A DNA stretch of 64,000 nucleotides, taken from Anarhynchus alexandrinus (lineage: Eukaryota; Chordata; Aves; Charadriiformes; Charadriidae). This document shows, in pieces, positions 10,560 through 20,993 of the stretch. Position 1 is the first letter of the stretch. Each line of letters begins with the position of its first letter. The translations under genes were made by a program, and so were the position numbers. Location of the stretch: positions 3,831,723 through 3,895,722 of the forward strand of contig VUYV01000044.1 of assembly GCA_008711295.1 (NCBI GenBank), written 5' to 3'. Under the pieces are notes generated by a model. The model did not search any database. It was not told the DNA's origin and saw only the letters and a program-made list of their open reading frames with translations.

Positions 10560-12744
10560 TTTATAGAAAAAAAATAGAAATATTTATTTTATTACAAAAT
10601 TGACTATTACCAAATTGACTAGAAACATTCCGGTAACGCACAAGTTGCTTTACACATTGTAATATGGCTACATCTACACGTCTGAGTATAACAGCAGAGG
10701 AAAACAAACAAAAAACCCCGCAGGAGACAGACCAACAAATGCTAAGAACTTGTATCATGTCAGAATGTAAAAAAATATAAAATAACAATTCATGGTTATA
10801 TACATAAACCTGTACTTGAAACTGCATCATGGAATAAAGCACTAGTGACCATAATAGCTAACATACAGCATTACATGCAGGGCAGTGACGGCTTTAACCT
10901 TTAGATACAGGTATTGAAATCTCCACAAGAAATAGACCTCTTCGAAATGTTTAGGATCCTTATTTCCTGTAGTTCTTTGAAACATACATTTTACACTACT
11001 CACATGATGAAGTAACTATCCTGTTAGGATAATCATCATTTAATAGTGGCAGAACCCATAGGATTCCAGTGATTCCGTTCACGGATAAGGCCTTTCATGC
11101 AGTAAAAGACCACTAAGGTTTTACAATAAAGGTGTGATAAAACGGTTTGTCTGGGAGTTGAAGGCATGAAACTCTACGGGCATGGGCAGAGTACCTGGCA
11201 GGCACAGTATTGCAACTGTTCAAATCAAAGTACTATGCAGGCATGAGGAATAAATCCTGTTATATACCTTTGTCCTTATTTCCCTTTTATTAAGGAAGTG
11301 AATCATGTTAGGGAACCTCTACTTCTTTAATTGCCCTAATTTTTAAGCCCTGTCATTAGCCTTATTACAGACGGCCATCTTACTTCTCAGTTTTACCCAT
11401 GGCATTGGTAATTTGATAAGGACTGAGCAAGTTTCATTTCCCTTAAGCTCTTCAACTCTGAGCCAACAGGGCCAGTTCAGCCGTAACTGTTGTTCCCTCA
11501 GGTATCCCATATGGTACCCGCAAACTGGAAACCAGCTCTGTCCAAGCTAGCCCCTTGCACAGCTTGAGGCTATAATAATTTCACTGTGCACTAACAAGAA
11601 CTATACATAACACTCCGCAGCTCATTATCAAGCTCTATCCCGTACAGTCCCTCAGCTGCACTAAATCAGTATATTTGCATAGGTATATGAACGTGCACGG
11701 TATTTTTCTTTCCTTTCAACATTGCTAAGTACAGCTGAACTAACTAACCACATTTTTCCAATAAAACAGTATGGGAGCTTTTTTCGGTACTATTTCTGGC
11801 TCAGCAATTGTTCAAGGGACGTGTGTTGCAGTTTCTCCACCAGTTACCCCAGGCTTTGACTTTCCCAGTTGATGGATATTTTTTCAGAGAAGGCAGCAGC
11901 AGGGTTGTCATTTATTTTCTGCAAGCTGTATTAAAGAGAAAAAGAATCTATATAGTGATCGATTATTTAAAAGCAAATAGCACTGAACCAACTTCAGTTA
12001 AAGGAGTTAAAACCCTTACTCAGATTACACTGGGTGATTTTTTTCCTGTGGTATTGGCTGGCAAAAAAATATCTCCCACAATATTAAAATTGATTTCTAA
12101 TTTAAGGACTTAATTCTAGGTCACAGTCTCGGATTTCCAATTTAGATTTTTATACAGATAAGCTTTTTTTGTTAGCTTATTTGTATAAGTTTGTGAGCAG
12201 AGAAAATCTTACATTCAGTTTTTTTAAACCAAAAATGCAAAAAATGTTTTGCAACGTTGCAAATAGGTATTTCTCTTTTTTGTCATTCTGCCTAAAATCA
12301 AGTTTTCTTATCTAAACTCTGTAGTCCACTGGTGTACTGTTCCTTCACTAGGGCATTTTCATTTTAATCTGTACATTGGTGCTCAAAATCAAATACTATT
12401 TTTCAGGAAACATCTTCTAGAAATGCAGTGGAGAAGTTATAATAAAATAATGGCTATTAGTTTCTCCAACAGTATATACATTTTGATTTCCCCGTTTCTG
12501 ATCTGCATCACACACAGAAGACATGCTGTCTTGAAATTTAAAACTAGAGACCTAATTTCAGAGCCATAAGCCATACAAAATTTGTCTTCTTAGTACATAG
12601 AATATTTTCTGTTAAGAGTAACGATGTGTGATGGCATTTAATAAATCTCACATTGTGAGAATAAAGCTTAGAAAAACATCTGTTCTCTTACACGCACCGT
12701 TGTATGACAATTCTGAATGAGGTTCAAAGAAAAGTCTCACGTAC
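10560..12744 (-). other. CYP24A1: Probable CYP24A1 3' UTR
   Basis: AT-rich sequence directly following the CYP24A1 stop codon on the minus strand, without any coding frame I can support. Mammalian CYP24A1 transcripts also have long 3' UTRs. Read on the minus strand, AATAAA signals occur at 11913-11918, 11286-11291 and, as two overlapping copies, at 10583-10593. The last is followed by a T-rich downstream element and is taken here as the distal end. A non-coding last exon spliced beyond 12768 is also possible, so the boundary is inferred. Confidence 0.38.
10583..10593 (-). terminator. CYP24A1: Overlapping AATAAA poly(A) signals (candidate)
   Basis: The minus strand reads AATAAAATAAA here, two overlapping canonical poly(A) hexamers, with a T-rich tract just downstream. 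It is the most distal of three candidate signals after the CYP24A1 stop codon. Usage cannot be judged without transcripts. Confidence 0.4.
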
Positions 12745-12879
12745 TCAGGAGACCCTCACACACGTACCCTGTCGTCTGTGAAATGCAATGGGAAGCTCCC
12801 GGTTGGGAATCAGTATTCCTGAATGGAGCGTTTCTACCGGTTTGTTGTCAGTCGCTACAATTTGGTATTTGCGAATGAG
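12745..12879 (-). CDS. CYP24A1: CYP24A1 exon 11 with stop
   Basis: 135 bases read to the first stop, from [20 protein letters not shown] to [10 protein letters not shown], followed by eight extra codons (QGTCVRVS) and TGA. Human CYP24A1 ends at the position of the second Arg. A possible GTACGT donor at 12767-12762, after 12768, could instead splice to another terminal exon, so the last few residues are uncertain. Acceptor TTTCAG. Confidence 0.9.
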   Translation of the reverse strand, partial: LIRKYQIVATDNKPVETLHSGILIPNRELPIAFHRRQGTCVRVS

Positions 12880-15800
12880 CTGAAACAGAAACATTTCAGT
12901 TAGCAAGCTTTGGCTTCTAGATCTCCTGATGAGGGCAAATGTTGAAGAGCCGGGCATCGCGTACAGAATGCCGCGTTCGAGTATTTACCCAGCAAAGGGC
13001 CAAGTGAAGCTGTAGCTCCGCTACGCGGCGCCCGATGCACATCCTCTTCCCAATGCCAAACGGAACATGAGAAAAAGGATTTATCAAGTTCTTCTGAAAC
13101 CAGCGCTCTGGTTTAAACTGAGTCCAGCCATTAAAGTACTCTTCATTGCAACCCAGGGCATGGCTGTTTATCATTAGTACTGTCTATAAACAAAGCAATA
13201 AAGAGAGTCTCATTACAAGTTGGCTCAGAGCTACCAAGTGAATCAGCTTGTTGATGGAAAGAAATAATGCAACAGTAAAGGAAAGGCAGTTTCCTTGGAA
13301 GATGTCATGTAATTCTCTGAAGATTAATTCAAACACAGAAAACATCATAGTTTCCTCAGAAAATCATGGGAAAGTTTGAAAAATCTTTTTGAAATAGCAC
13401 ACCAAAATATTTTTGTCTAAATCCAACAGGAGTGCGGGCAGGTGTGGTTTTCAGTTTATGGGAATTCTTGGTGTGAATTCCTCATTCCATATCCTGGGAC
13501 TTGTCCTTTGGCAATGGCATTTTGAGACTGAAATATGACCAACTTCAGTGGTTTACAGGACAGTTAATCAATGGCAAAATATCAGAGTAAGCTAAATTAA
13601 TTGACTTACCCCTTTGGGCAGTACATAATCTCCCAGAACCATTTCTGTGTCGATGGTGCGAGTGGTAAATGGCACCGATGGTGTTAATCTACAGGGAAAG
13701 AAACAAAATGGGTTCAATTTCCAGCATTTTTTCTTCCTGTATCTATCATAGTTTACCTTGACTGACAAGGTGAGCAAAGTTATATATATTAGAAAATTCT
13801 TTCTCCCTACTACACACTCGCTGGTAAAAAAATTTGCGATAATTTTGCTTTTTGCAAATTATTTGAGAATTTTACCTCATAGATTCTTTCAGGCATGCTT
13901 TTAGGTAAGGCATATTCTTCAAGTTCTCAGCACTTGGACTCTCATTAGCAGCCAAAACACTTTGTATTTCCTGGAAAAGCTTCTGCTGAACATGTGGATT
14001 GCGTGAAATGTTATACAAAGCCCACAGCAAACTATTGGCCGTCTGAAACAAACCAAAAAGAAGTGTAAGACCTCCATTTGTGGTGACAGAAACAAGAAGT
14101 TGCCAAAAGTTCAAAGCATCATTTACAGCTGGTCACCGCCCTATGGTATTTTGTAGACCTAAGGGGTTATAAACCATCCCAGTTGTTCTCTAGGAGTAAT
14201 GAACAGAAGAAAGAATCTAGTGATTTCAGGTAAAAATTCACTTGCACTTAGGCCACTGAAGCAACTACAGGATTAGCTCGCTCCCAGATGTTGTGATGGT
14301 TAGGTTATGGAAGAAAGCAGGGAGTTGGAAGGACGCTAATTTTAACAGGCTCTCGGAAAGTCAGGTTTACCGTTTCAACTCCGGCAATCTGGAGCTCTGC
14401 GATGGCAGCGTACAGCTCCTTCTTGGAAAGTTGTCCTCCAGAATAGATGTCACACAGGAAATCCTCCTGAGGGTTTGCAGAGTGTTTTTCCAGTCGACAG
14501 TCAATTGAATGCTTGGCTGAGGAGGGAGGAGCAGGAGGTAATTAATGGAAAATCACTAAAAATACTATAAAAATACTATAAAAATAAAAATATGTCTCAC
14601 ATGCAGGATTTTGACAGAAGATACCAAGCTGTGCTTTTTTTTCAAGCAGTGAGCATATACTGAATAAATAATGGTATTTTCACTTTCTAGACAAAAAATC
14701 AGTCACAAAAATCACTTCTGAACAGAAGGAGCTCCTGCAAACTATTAGGAATTCTGCTTTCTTAAATTAGGAAAGGAAATCTGTGATGCGTTGAGTGATA
14801 TATTTAGCAAACAGAAATACAAGTGTGTAAAATTTATTAGCTTGGATTTTCAAAGGGGATCAAGGTGTTAAAAAAATCAAAGAGACTTAGCACTCAGACT
14901 CCCCGAGGGGAAATTTAAGCCTTTGATTTACTAGGGGAAGACAAAAATAGATGCCAAATTTCTACACGATTTTTTTTTTCTAAATATAAAGAACTGATTT
15001 TGCCCACCCTTTCTCATGAATATCCCAATTGTTAAGACCAGTTTCTAGTAAGGAGCTTTTCATGTCAAGTGAAGGTGTCAGACTGGTTTTTCTGAACAAA
15101 ACTGGTTTAAAGTGTCTTTCCTAAAACCCATAAACTAAAACACAATAAAATAAGTGCACGTGTGGCTGGCATGACATAAAGTTCTGAAGTATCAAGAACT
15201 CAAATACCTAAAAGAAATATATCACTCAGCATTACCATCATCCAAGTGCCAAAACCTTTCTTAATCTTTAGCTATAACTGTCACTGTCTAGCAAAATATT
15301 GAAAAATATAAACTTAACTTCACATCTGGAGTTAAGAGTAATTTTTGTAACTTTGAAGGCCAATTCATCTTAAATAGACAGAAAATGTTGTCAAAAAGCC
15401 AACCTGTACCTTATGATTTAAATTGCTTCTGTTTTTAAGACTTACCACTACATTCCAGGTTGTTCAAAAAACCTATTGTCTCTCTCTTTTTTTTTTTTTT
15501 TTAGCAAACAGGCTTTTGTTGCATGTAAAATTCTTGTTTCTCAAGAAAAAAACTCCCTTTGAGGTCCTTTTGAGGGACGTCCCTTTTCTCACTCGTATAC
15601 CTTGCCTTTAGACAGATGATACACTTTCTGGCTGTTTATTTTTTTGACAGATTAAAGTGGACTCATGACGTTGCTGGCTCCCAAATTTCTGGGGCTTCCC
15701 TGGGGAATGGGCATTGCCGCACAACCAGCCCCAAGTGTTAGTCATAAGAAAACAGCGCTGCCATGCCTGGAATAGGTTTGTGGTCAGCTGCAGCAGAGGT

Positions 15801-18800
15801 GCCTCAATTTGTGCTGAAGGCAGCAATTAACAGCAGCGTAGGGCAGTAGCAAGTATGAAGAAAGTTAATTCCACCAAGCAGGAAATAGAGATGAAGGGAA
15901 AGGAGAGAAATTGTGTTTAAAACAATAACCTGTTTTAAATATATCATCCCATGCTTTAGTATGAGCTTGCCAGACTTTTGTGTTCAGACCCTTGTGAAGT
16001 TCCACGGGGGTCACCATCATCATTCCAAAAGTAGCCATCATCTGTGGTGGAGAAAGAGTTTTTGAAGTCTTTCTTTAATCTATATACTTGCCATCTCTGA
16101 CCAAAATTAGACTGTAAAATAGGAGGCAATTTTCAGGAAGTCAAGATTCTGGCAGATTTTCCATCCTGGACAGAAAGGATGGGTCTCAACCTCCACAGAC
16201 CATATTCAGCTAAAAATTAGGGACAGCCAGTGGATGGTAGGAGGCTTCCCCAGCGCGTGATTCATCCTATTTATTTTAGGCACCTGTTTTAGAATGGGAC
16301 AAGCCACCCTTTGGCAGTGCCTGTCTCTCCCTTGACAACAGATGAAGCTGAAAAACTAGGCTAGGCTAGATGCCTATCTTTTAGATGGCTAAAATTAGGC
16401 AAATACATATCACTGGTGTCCAAGTTGCAGCAAAATACACAGCAGGTGTGCTTGCAGGAATGACTAACCTCCAAATCCAGCGTATTTGCATAATCCCACA
16501 CAACTCCAAGAGTCCCACCCAAGAAACAGCAGAGTTTCACAACAGGTGTCTCAGAAGGAGAGGAAAGTTAACCAACCAACCTGACAACTATATTTTCAGG
16601 ATTACCCTGCTGTCCATACAGGATTTTCCCCCTGTAGATTTAGTAAATTATGAAATTAATGGGACACTCAGATGGTCAGTATTAGCATTGCACATCTAAG
16701 TGTCGCCTTGGGTGTGCAAGGCTGCCAGTACACGTGTAGCACAGAAGCCTGAGCTTCTTTTTTCAGGTGACCCATTTAAACTGGTGCCCTCTCATAAGCA
16801 GTAGGGGTAGAAAATCACTACAGCCCCAGTAAAGACTCTTCCATACCGTTTTTACAGCCTTGATGAAGTTCAAACTTTCTTCTTCTACATCCTGCTGCAG
16901 GAGCCCAAACCTCTTTCCATACAGCACCAGGCAGATACCTGTTGTTAACCAATATTATCATTAAATAATACAAACAAAAGGGTGCACAGCATCCACCATT
17001 TATTGTCAAGGAATGTCTTGGATTATCCTTCTGAAAAATGGTCTCTGTCCTATGATACACACCTGTGAGAACAGCCCCTCAAAACACCTCCTGCACGTTT
17101 GCCTCAGAGCCAAGTAGCAGCATATCAAGCTAAGCTGCCCTGACAGCAGCACTTTCTTCACAAGTAAGAATAACCACTGATCCCCTCACATGAGCAGATC
17201 ATTCTGCCAAGCAGGGCTGGCATATTTGGCAAGGAAGCTGTTCAGCAAAGCTACTGAAGAGAACTGAATCGCAGGAAAACAGGTCCTGAAGAGGCCATCT
17301 AGTCCAGCATCTCCTAGCCCTTTCCACAGCCAGAAAACACGTGCAAACACTGGCAGCATCCCACACTCTGCAAGTTTCCACCTCTTTCCACTTGCCTTTT
17401 TCTTTTTTTTTTTTTTAAAAGCTGTCATTTCCTATTTCTCCCTTTCCAAAAGCAGCCATCACCACTGACAGTGGAAAAAAAACCACTTTTGGGAACTCAG
17501 TACACAGGTTGCTGAGATGGGTCAGCCGAGAGCAGACAGGTCTGGCAGAGCTCGTTCAGTTAAGCTCTACACCCAACCATCCCTCCTTGTTGGGAACCAG
17601 TGATGCAGTTTCTTCTGCCCTAAGTCATTCCTGGCAGATGGTTCCTTACTGTACTCTGAAAGGTTTCAAAAGATGGAGGCTCCTGTCTTGGTAACTTATT
17701 CCAATGCTTCTCAATCCCAACGTAAACTTTTCAAATGGGATTTTCCAACCCTTCTCTAAAATGAATACTTTTTCACTGTTATTAGACCATTTAATTGATA
17801 TTGCAATGCTGATAATTAACAACTATCAGATGGACAAGAATGGTCATGTGCTATCTGATCCCACTCTAGATAAATGCACTGTGATTCCCCCAAGTTTCAG
17901 ATTTGTAAGTCACTATTTTTGAATTTTTTACAAGCCACATAGGTAACCAGACAGGAGTTTGTATAGCTGCTGATGAATTTTGCAGGGGACTACTGATAGT
18001 CCCCTGGCTTTTCTGCAACCTACTTTCCATGGTATTGTAGCTGCTAGTTTGGAAATAATCAGCCTACGCTGCCATCACTGATCGTACTTTAACTGAAATG
18101 CCATGGCAGGTACAAAATGTATACCATTCTCAGGCAAAACCCAACTTACTTTCAAATGACCATTTGTTGAATTCTGAATAGACATCTTCCATTTGTCCAT
18201 TGTGGTTACAAATATCATCTATTCTGTGCATGAAGTCCTCCAAGACCTAAGTGGTGGAGAAAAGAGAGAGAAAAGAAGGGAATAAAATGACATCAACTCA
18301 TAAAAATTCTGTGTAATTTAACATTTTTACTGTCTTTTAAATAGGAAACAATCTCACCTAAGAGAGGAACACTTATGTTTCCTGCTCTTTCAACAAGATT
18401 CAATTTCCCCCTGTGTTAACATATGGATTTTACATGACTCTCCTGCTATTACTGCTTGTCCTTCAACAAACTGAGCTTTCCTCCACAGGGATGAAGTGCT
18501 TCATTCTGACGCTGGGATAATGCTGGAGTTTCACAAGAAGGAGGATTAAGCTGTTTATCACAGATGCTCCTCACATTCAATGAGGAACACAGAAGTTAAG
18601 GCGGGAGGTGTACCCTGACAGGAGGAATATAGGAATGAAGGAGTAAAGGCAGAAAAGCACTGAATGCAAGAAAAGTAAGCAAACCCTGTGTTTGCAGGAG
18701 CCTGTACCACTGTGGAATCACCTTATTATTCTGTGGAGACAGACAATCTCAACTACAGGTTTCTGTGTGCTCTCACTTTTGGTCAGACCCTGATAATCAG

Positions 18801-19450
18801 TTTGTACTTATTATTCCCTGAATGATTTCCGAGTATTAACTCACGGTTTTGCCACTGTAGAGCAGGTCAACAGCTATCCAGGTAAACCGGATCACTTGAT
18901 CTGCGTTTATTTTGCAGGTTTCCAGGGGAGTGGGGAGAGGGAAAGAGTTTCTCAAAGCACCGTACCTCATTGATCGTGGTATCCAGTTTCGCAACTTCCC
19001 TGGGTTTCATTAATTTCTTTTGAAAGGCACTTCTTACCCTCTGCCAATCCTTTCCTTCCCTAGATTGAATTAAAACCAGCCAGGTTGAAAAGAGAAAGGC
19101 TTAAAGAAGAAAGAAAGAGGAAAAAGAAAACCAACTCCAAACCCGCAGCATGTGCAACAAGCCCAGCATCTCCCGGGCCCCTCGGAAACCGCCCCCCCCC
19201 ACCCCCCGGCCCTCCCTGCACCTCCCCGGGTCCCCCCGGGTGCTGCGGGCGACACTTACAGGATCAGGAGCCCGTAGCCCTCGTCGCGATAATCCCGATA
19301 GGCTTTCCAGGGCTTGATCTCCAGCCGCTGGGGACAGGCGCTCTCCCGGCGGTACAGGGCTTCCAGCAGGCAGGGGGCTGCGATGTGCACCGAGTCGAAA
19401 GCCCCCAGCTTCATGCGGAAAATCTTGCCAAACCTCCTGTGGTACTCAGC
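12745..19450 (-). CDS. CYP24A1: CYP24A1, vitamin D 24-hydroxylase (exons 2-11; exon 1 missing)
   Basis: Mitochondrial class-I cytochrome P450 that inactivates 25-hydroxy- and 1,25-dihydroxyvitamin D by successive side-chain oxidation, using electrons from ferredoxin and ferredoxin reductase. Ten exons join in phase: 19260-19450, 18966-19059, 18150-18246, 16847-16938, 15930-16041, 14371-14516, 13876-14042, 13610-13688, 12989-13183 and 12745-12879. They give 435 codons plus a stop, aligning with human residues from about 87 to the end. Visible P450 landmarks are the I-helix AGVETT, the K-helix ESMR (ExxR), the FKPERW meander and the heme-binding [10 protein letters not shown] with its Cys ligand. 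The mitochondrial presequence and about 85 N-terminal residues are absent because exon 1 lies in or beside the 19509-20318 gap. Residues altered in human infantile hypercalcaemia (Glu143, Glu322, Arg396, Leu409; human numbering from memory) are intact, so the gene looks functional. Identification is firm. Confidence 0.97.
12989..13183 (-). CDS. CYP24A1: CYP24A1 exon 10 (heme-binding exon)
   Basis: 195 bases, exactly 65 codons, phase 0 at both ends. It begins [11 protein letters not shown], contains the FKPERW meander and the heme loop [12 protein letters not shown] with the axial Cys ligand, and ends LALCW. Acceptor TTATAG, donor GTAAAT. Confidence 0.98.
13610..13688 (-). CDS. CYP24A1: CYP24A1 exon 9
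   Basis: 79 bases. The first base completes the ExxR arginine, then 26 codons run from [13 protein letters not shown] to YVLPKG. FTTRT contains the Arg equivalent to human Arg396. Acceptor CTGTAG, donor GTAAGT. Confidence 0.97.
13876..14042 (-). CDS. CYP24A1: CYP24A1 exon 8
   Basis: 167 bases, from [20 protein letters not shown] to KACLKESM plus two bases of the Arg codon. It completes the I-helix Thr pair (ET|T) and carries the K-helix ExxR motif as ESM(R). Acceptor TTTCAG, donor GTAAAA. Confidence 0.97.
14371..14516 (-). CDS. CYP24A1: CYP24A1 exon 7
   Basis: 146 bases, ending in the first half of the I-helix. Two bases complete an Ala codon, then 48 codons run from [11 protein letters not shown] to ELQIAGVET. 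Acceptor CCTCAG, donor GTAAAC. The Ala-Gly pair in IAGVET corresponds to human Ala326-Ala327 (see findings). Confidence 0.96.
15930..16041 (-). CDS. CYP24A1: CYP24A1 exon 6
   Basis: 112 bases, from [20 protein letters not shown] to WDDIFKT plus one base. Acceptor CCACAG, donor GTTATT (a weaker GT donor). It covers the F-G region that forms part of the substrate access channel in this family. Confidence 0.95.
16847..16938 (-). CDS. CYP24A1: CYP24A1 exon 5
   Basis: 92 bases. The first two bases complete Ser, followed by 30 codons from [13 protein letters not shown] to FIKAVKT. Acceptor AACAG, donor GTATGG. The CLVLYxKRFGLL block is diagnostic of CYP24A1. Confidence 0.95.
17250..17790 (-). mobile_element. 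Ancient CR1/L3-like LINE fragment in CYP24A1 intron 4
   Basis: Between exons 4 and 5, the plus strand carries blocks that look like a heavily diverged CR1-family 3' region in reverse orientation. One is a GGTCCTGAAGAGGCCATCTAGTCCA-like block near 17283-17307. The other, near 17671-17719, preserves the spacing GATGGAG-CTCC-GG-AAC-TTCCA-TGCTT. The middle is degraded or interrupted. The octamer terminus is not preserved. The assignment rests on pattern only. Confidence 0.42.
18150..18246 (-). CDS. CYP24A1: CYP24A1 exon 4
   Basis: 97 bases between acceptor CTTAG and donor GTAAGT. It encodes [18 protein letters not shown] and [14 protein letters not shown], then the first base of a Ser codon. It matches the D-E helix region of vertebrate CYP24A1. 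Confidence 0.95.
18966..19059 (-). CDS. CYP24A1: CYP24A1 exon 3
   Basis: 94 bases. The first G completes the Leu codon begun in exon 2, then 31 codons run from [19 protein letters not shown] to TTINE. This is the C-helix region, where the WQRVR motif contacts the heme propionates in P450s. Acceptor TCTAG, donor GTACGG. Confidence 0.96.
19260..19450 (-). CDS. CYP24A1: CYP24A1 exon 2
   Basis: 191 bases, entered after CCCCCAG and left at GTAAGT with two bases of a Leu codon. It encodes [18 protein letters not shown] onward through the B-helix/B-C region to GYGLLI. The RDYRDEGYG motif includes the Glu equivalent to human Glu143. It is the first visible coding exon. The local GC content is high next to the assembly gap. 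Confidence 0.96.
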
Positions 19451-19508
19451 CTGGGGGCGCAGAAGAGACACCCCCCCGCATCCCCCGGTGAGTGCCAGGC
19501 GCTCCCTG

Positions 19509-20318
19509 NNNNNNNNNNNNNNNNNNNNNNNNNNNNNNNNNNNNNNNNNNNNNNNNNNNNNNNNNNNNNNNNNNNNNNNNNNNNNNNNNNNNNNNNNNNN
19601 NNNNNNNNNNNNNNNNNNNNNNNNNNNNNNNNNNNNNNNNNNNNNNNNNNNNNNNNNNNNNNNNNNNNNNNNNNNNNNNNNNNNNNNNNNNNNNNNNNNN
19701 NNNNNNNNNNNNNNNNNNNNNNNNNNNNNNNNNNNNNNNNNNNNNNNNNNNNNNNNNNNNNNNNNNNNNNNNNNNNNNNNNNNNNNNNNNNNNNNNNNNN
19801 NNNNNNNNNNNNNNNNNNNNNNNNNNNNNNNNNNNNNNNNNNNNNNNNNNNNNNNNNNNNNNNNNNNNNNNNNNNNNNNNNNNNNNNNNNNNNNNNNNNN
19901 NNNNNNNNNNNNNNNNNNNNNNNNNNNNNNNNNNNNNNNNNNNNNNNNNNNNNNNNNNNNNNNNNNNNNNNNNNNNNNNNNNNNNNNNNNNNNNNNNNNN
20001 NNNNNNNNNNNNNNNNNNNNNNNNNNNNNNNNNNNNNNNNNNNNNNNNNNNNNNNNNNNNNNNNNNNNNNNNNNNNNNNNNNNNNNNNNNNNNNNNNNNN
20101 NNNNNNNNNNNNNNNNNNNNNNNNNNNNNNNNNNNNNNNNNNNNNNNNNNNNNNNNNNNNNNNNNNNNNNNNNNNNNNNNNNNNNNNNNNNNNNNNNNNN
20201 NNNNNNNNNNNNNNNNNNNNNNNNNNNNNNNNNNNNNNNNNNNNNNNNNNNNNNNNNNNNNNNNNNNNNNNNNNNNNNNNNNNNNNNNNNNNNNNNNNNN
20301 NNNNNNNNNNNNNNNNNN
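19509..20318. other. Assembly gap (810 N)
   Basis: Unresolved bases between CYP24A1 exon 2 and a GC-rich minisatellite. CYP24A1 exon 1, its start codon and perhaps the proximal vitamin D response elements are expected here. Reading frames that appear to cross it are artefacts. Confidence 0.99.
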
Positions 20319-20443
20319 TCCCCGGGGGCTACCGGCGGCTCCGGGTCCCGCCACCCGCGGGGCTCCCCGGGGGCTACCGGCGGCTCCGGGTCCTGCCACC
20401 CGCGGGGGTCCCCGGGGGCTACCGGCGGCTCCGAGCCCCGCTG
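20319..20443. repeat. 45-bp GC-rich minisatellite running into the gap
   Basis: Three adjoining copies start at 20319, 20364 and 20409. Each opens with TCCCCGGGGGCTACCGGCGG. Copies one and two differ by only two visible bases, and the third diverges after about 30 bases. The period is a multiple of three, so frames stay open on both strands without proving coding. The array enters the N gap, so its true copy number is unknown and it may be the reason for the gap. It lies in the expected promoter or 5' exon region of CYP24A1. Confidence 0.93.
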
Positions 20444-20600
20444 GCCAGCGGGAGGCAGGTAGAAGCTGCCCGGCGTTCGTGCAATGCGAACGGTCTCATA
20501 AAGCCATTTCTCTCTCCCTTTTGTTTATTTATTTATTTATTTTTAAATTCGGCTTTTTAGGGGGGCGAGGCGGCCCGGGCGCACCCGTGTGAAGCATTTG
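20441..20600 (-). promoter_or_regulatory. CYP24A1: Candidate CYP24A1 core promoter region
   Basis: On the minus strand, a GC-rich segment with a GC box (about 20561-20575) precedes an A/T tract reading TTTAAAAATAAATAAATAAA (20527-20546). This could serve as a TATA-like element for starts near 20500 or just below. It faces the gap expected to hold exon 1. The same tract is also a TTTA microsatellite, so the TATA reading is tentative. Confidence 0.35.
20525..20546. repeat. (TTTA)n microsatellite
   Basis: About five tandem TTTA units between two GC-rich stretches, just upstream of the expected CYP24A1 transcription start. Length variation here could be polymorphic. Confidence 0.8.
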
Positions 20601-20978
20601 GGGGGGCTGTGGTGTCCATTCCGCGATGCACAGGTGGCTGGACAGCCAGTTCAGCTTTCCTTCAGTATTTGCACTTTGAAATGATAGACTAAAAAAAAAT
20701 GCAGGGAGCTGAGGAATAACAAGTTTTGGTGGGTGGACTGCTCTTCCCCTATCTGGCTGACTAACCACCTATTTATGAAAAGGGCATGTGAATGCATCAT
20801 CTGAGAAGGCAAAATTCCCTTCCCTGTTAGTGTTGGCTGCCATTAAATTCTGACAAAAAAAAAAATAATAAAATCAGTTATTGCCATGAGTCTTTTAATC
20901 GGAAACTGCCCAGTAACCCTCAGAGAGAGCCAATGCTAAGTGAAGGCAGGAGAGGTGCTAGCGCAGATAAAGCAGCGC

Positions 20979-20993
20979 AGGTCACCTGGGTAC
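20979..20993 (+). promoter_or_regulatory. DR3-like vitamin D response element (candidate)
   Basis: AGGTCA, a three-base spacer CCT, then GGGTAC. The first half-site is perfect and the second matches the first four consensus positions only. DR3 is the layout bound by VDR-RXR, and vertebrate CYP24A1 promoters are the best-known VDR targets. It lies several hundred bases upstream of the presumed CYP24A1 start. Confidence 0.28.

Noticed and set aside
19085..20592. Very long open frames (300-490 codons) spanning 19.1-20.6 kb on both strands
   Set aside because: Most of their length is undetermined N bases. The rest is GC-rich, stop-poor sequence and a minisatellite, and the plus-strand frames run antisense to CYP24A1 exon 2.
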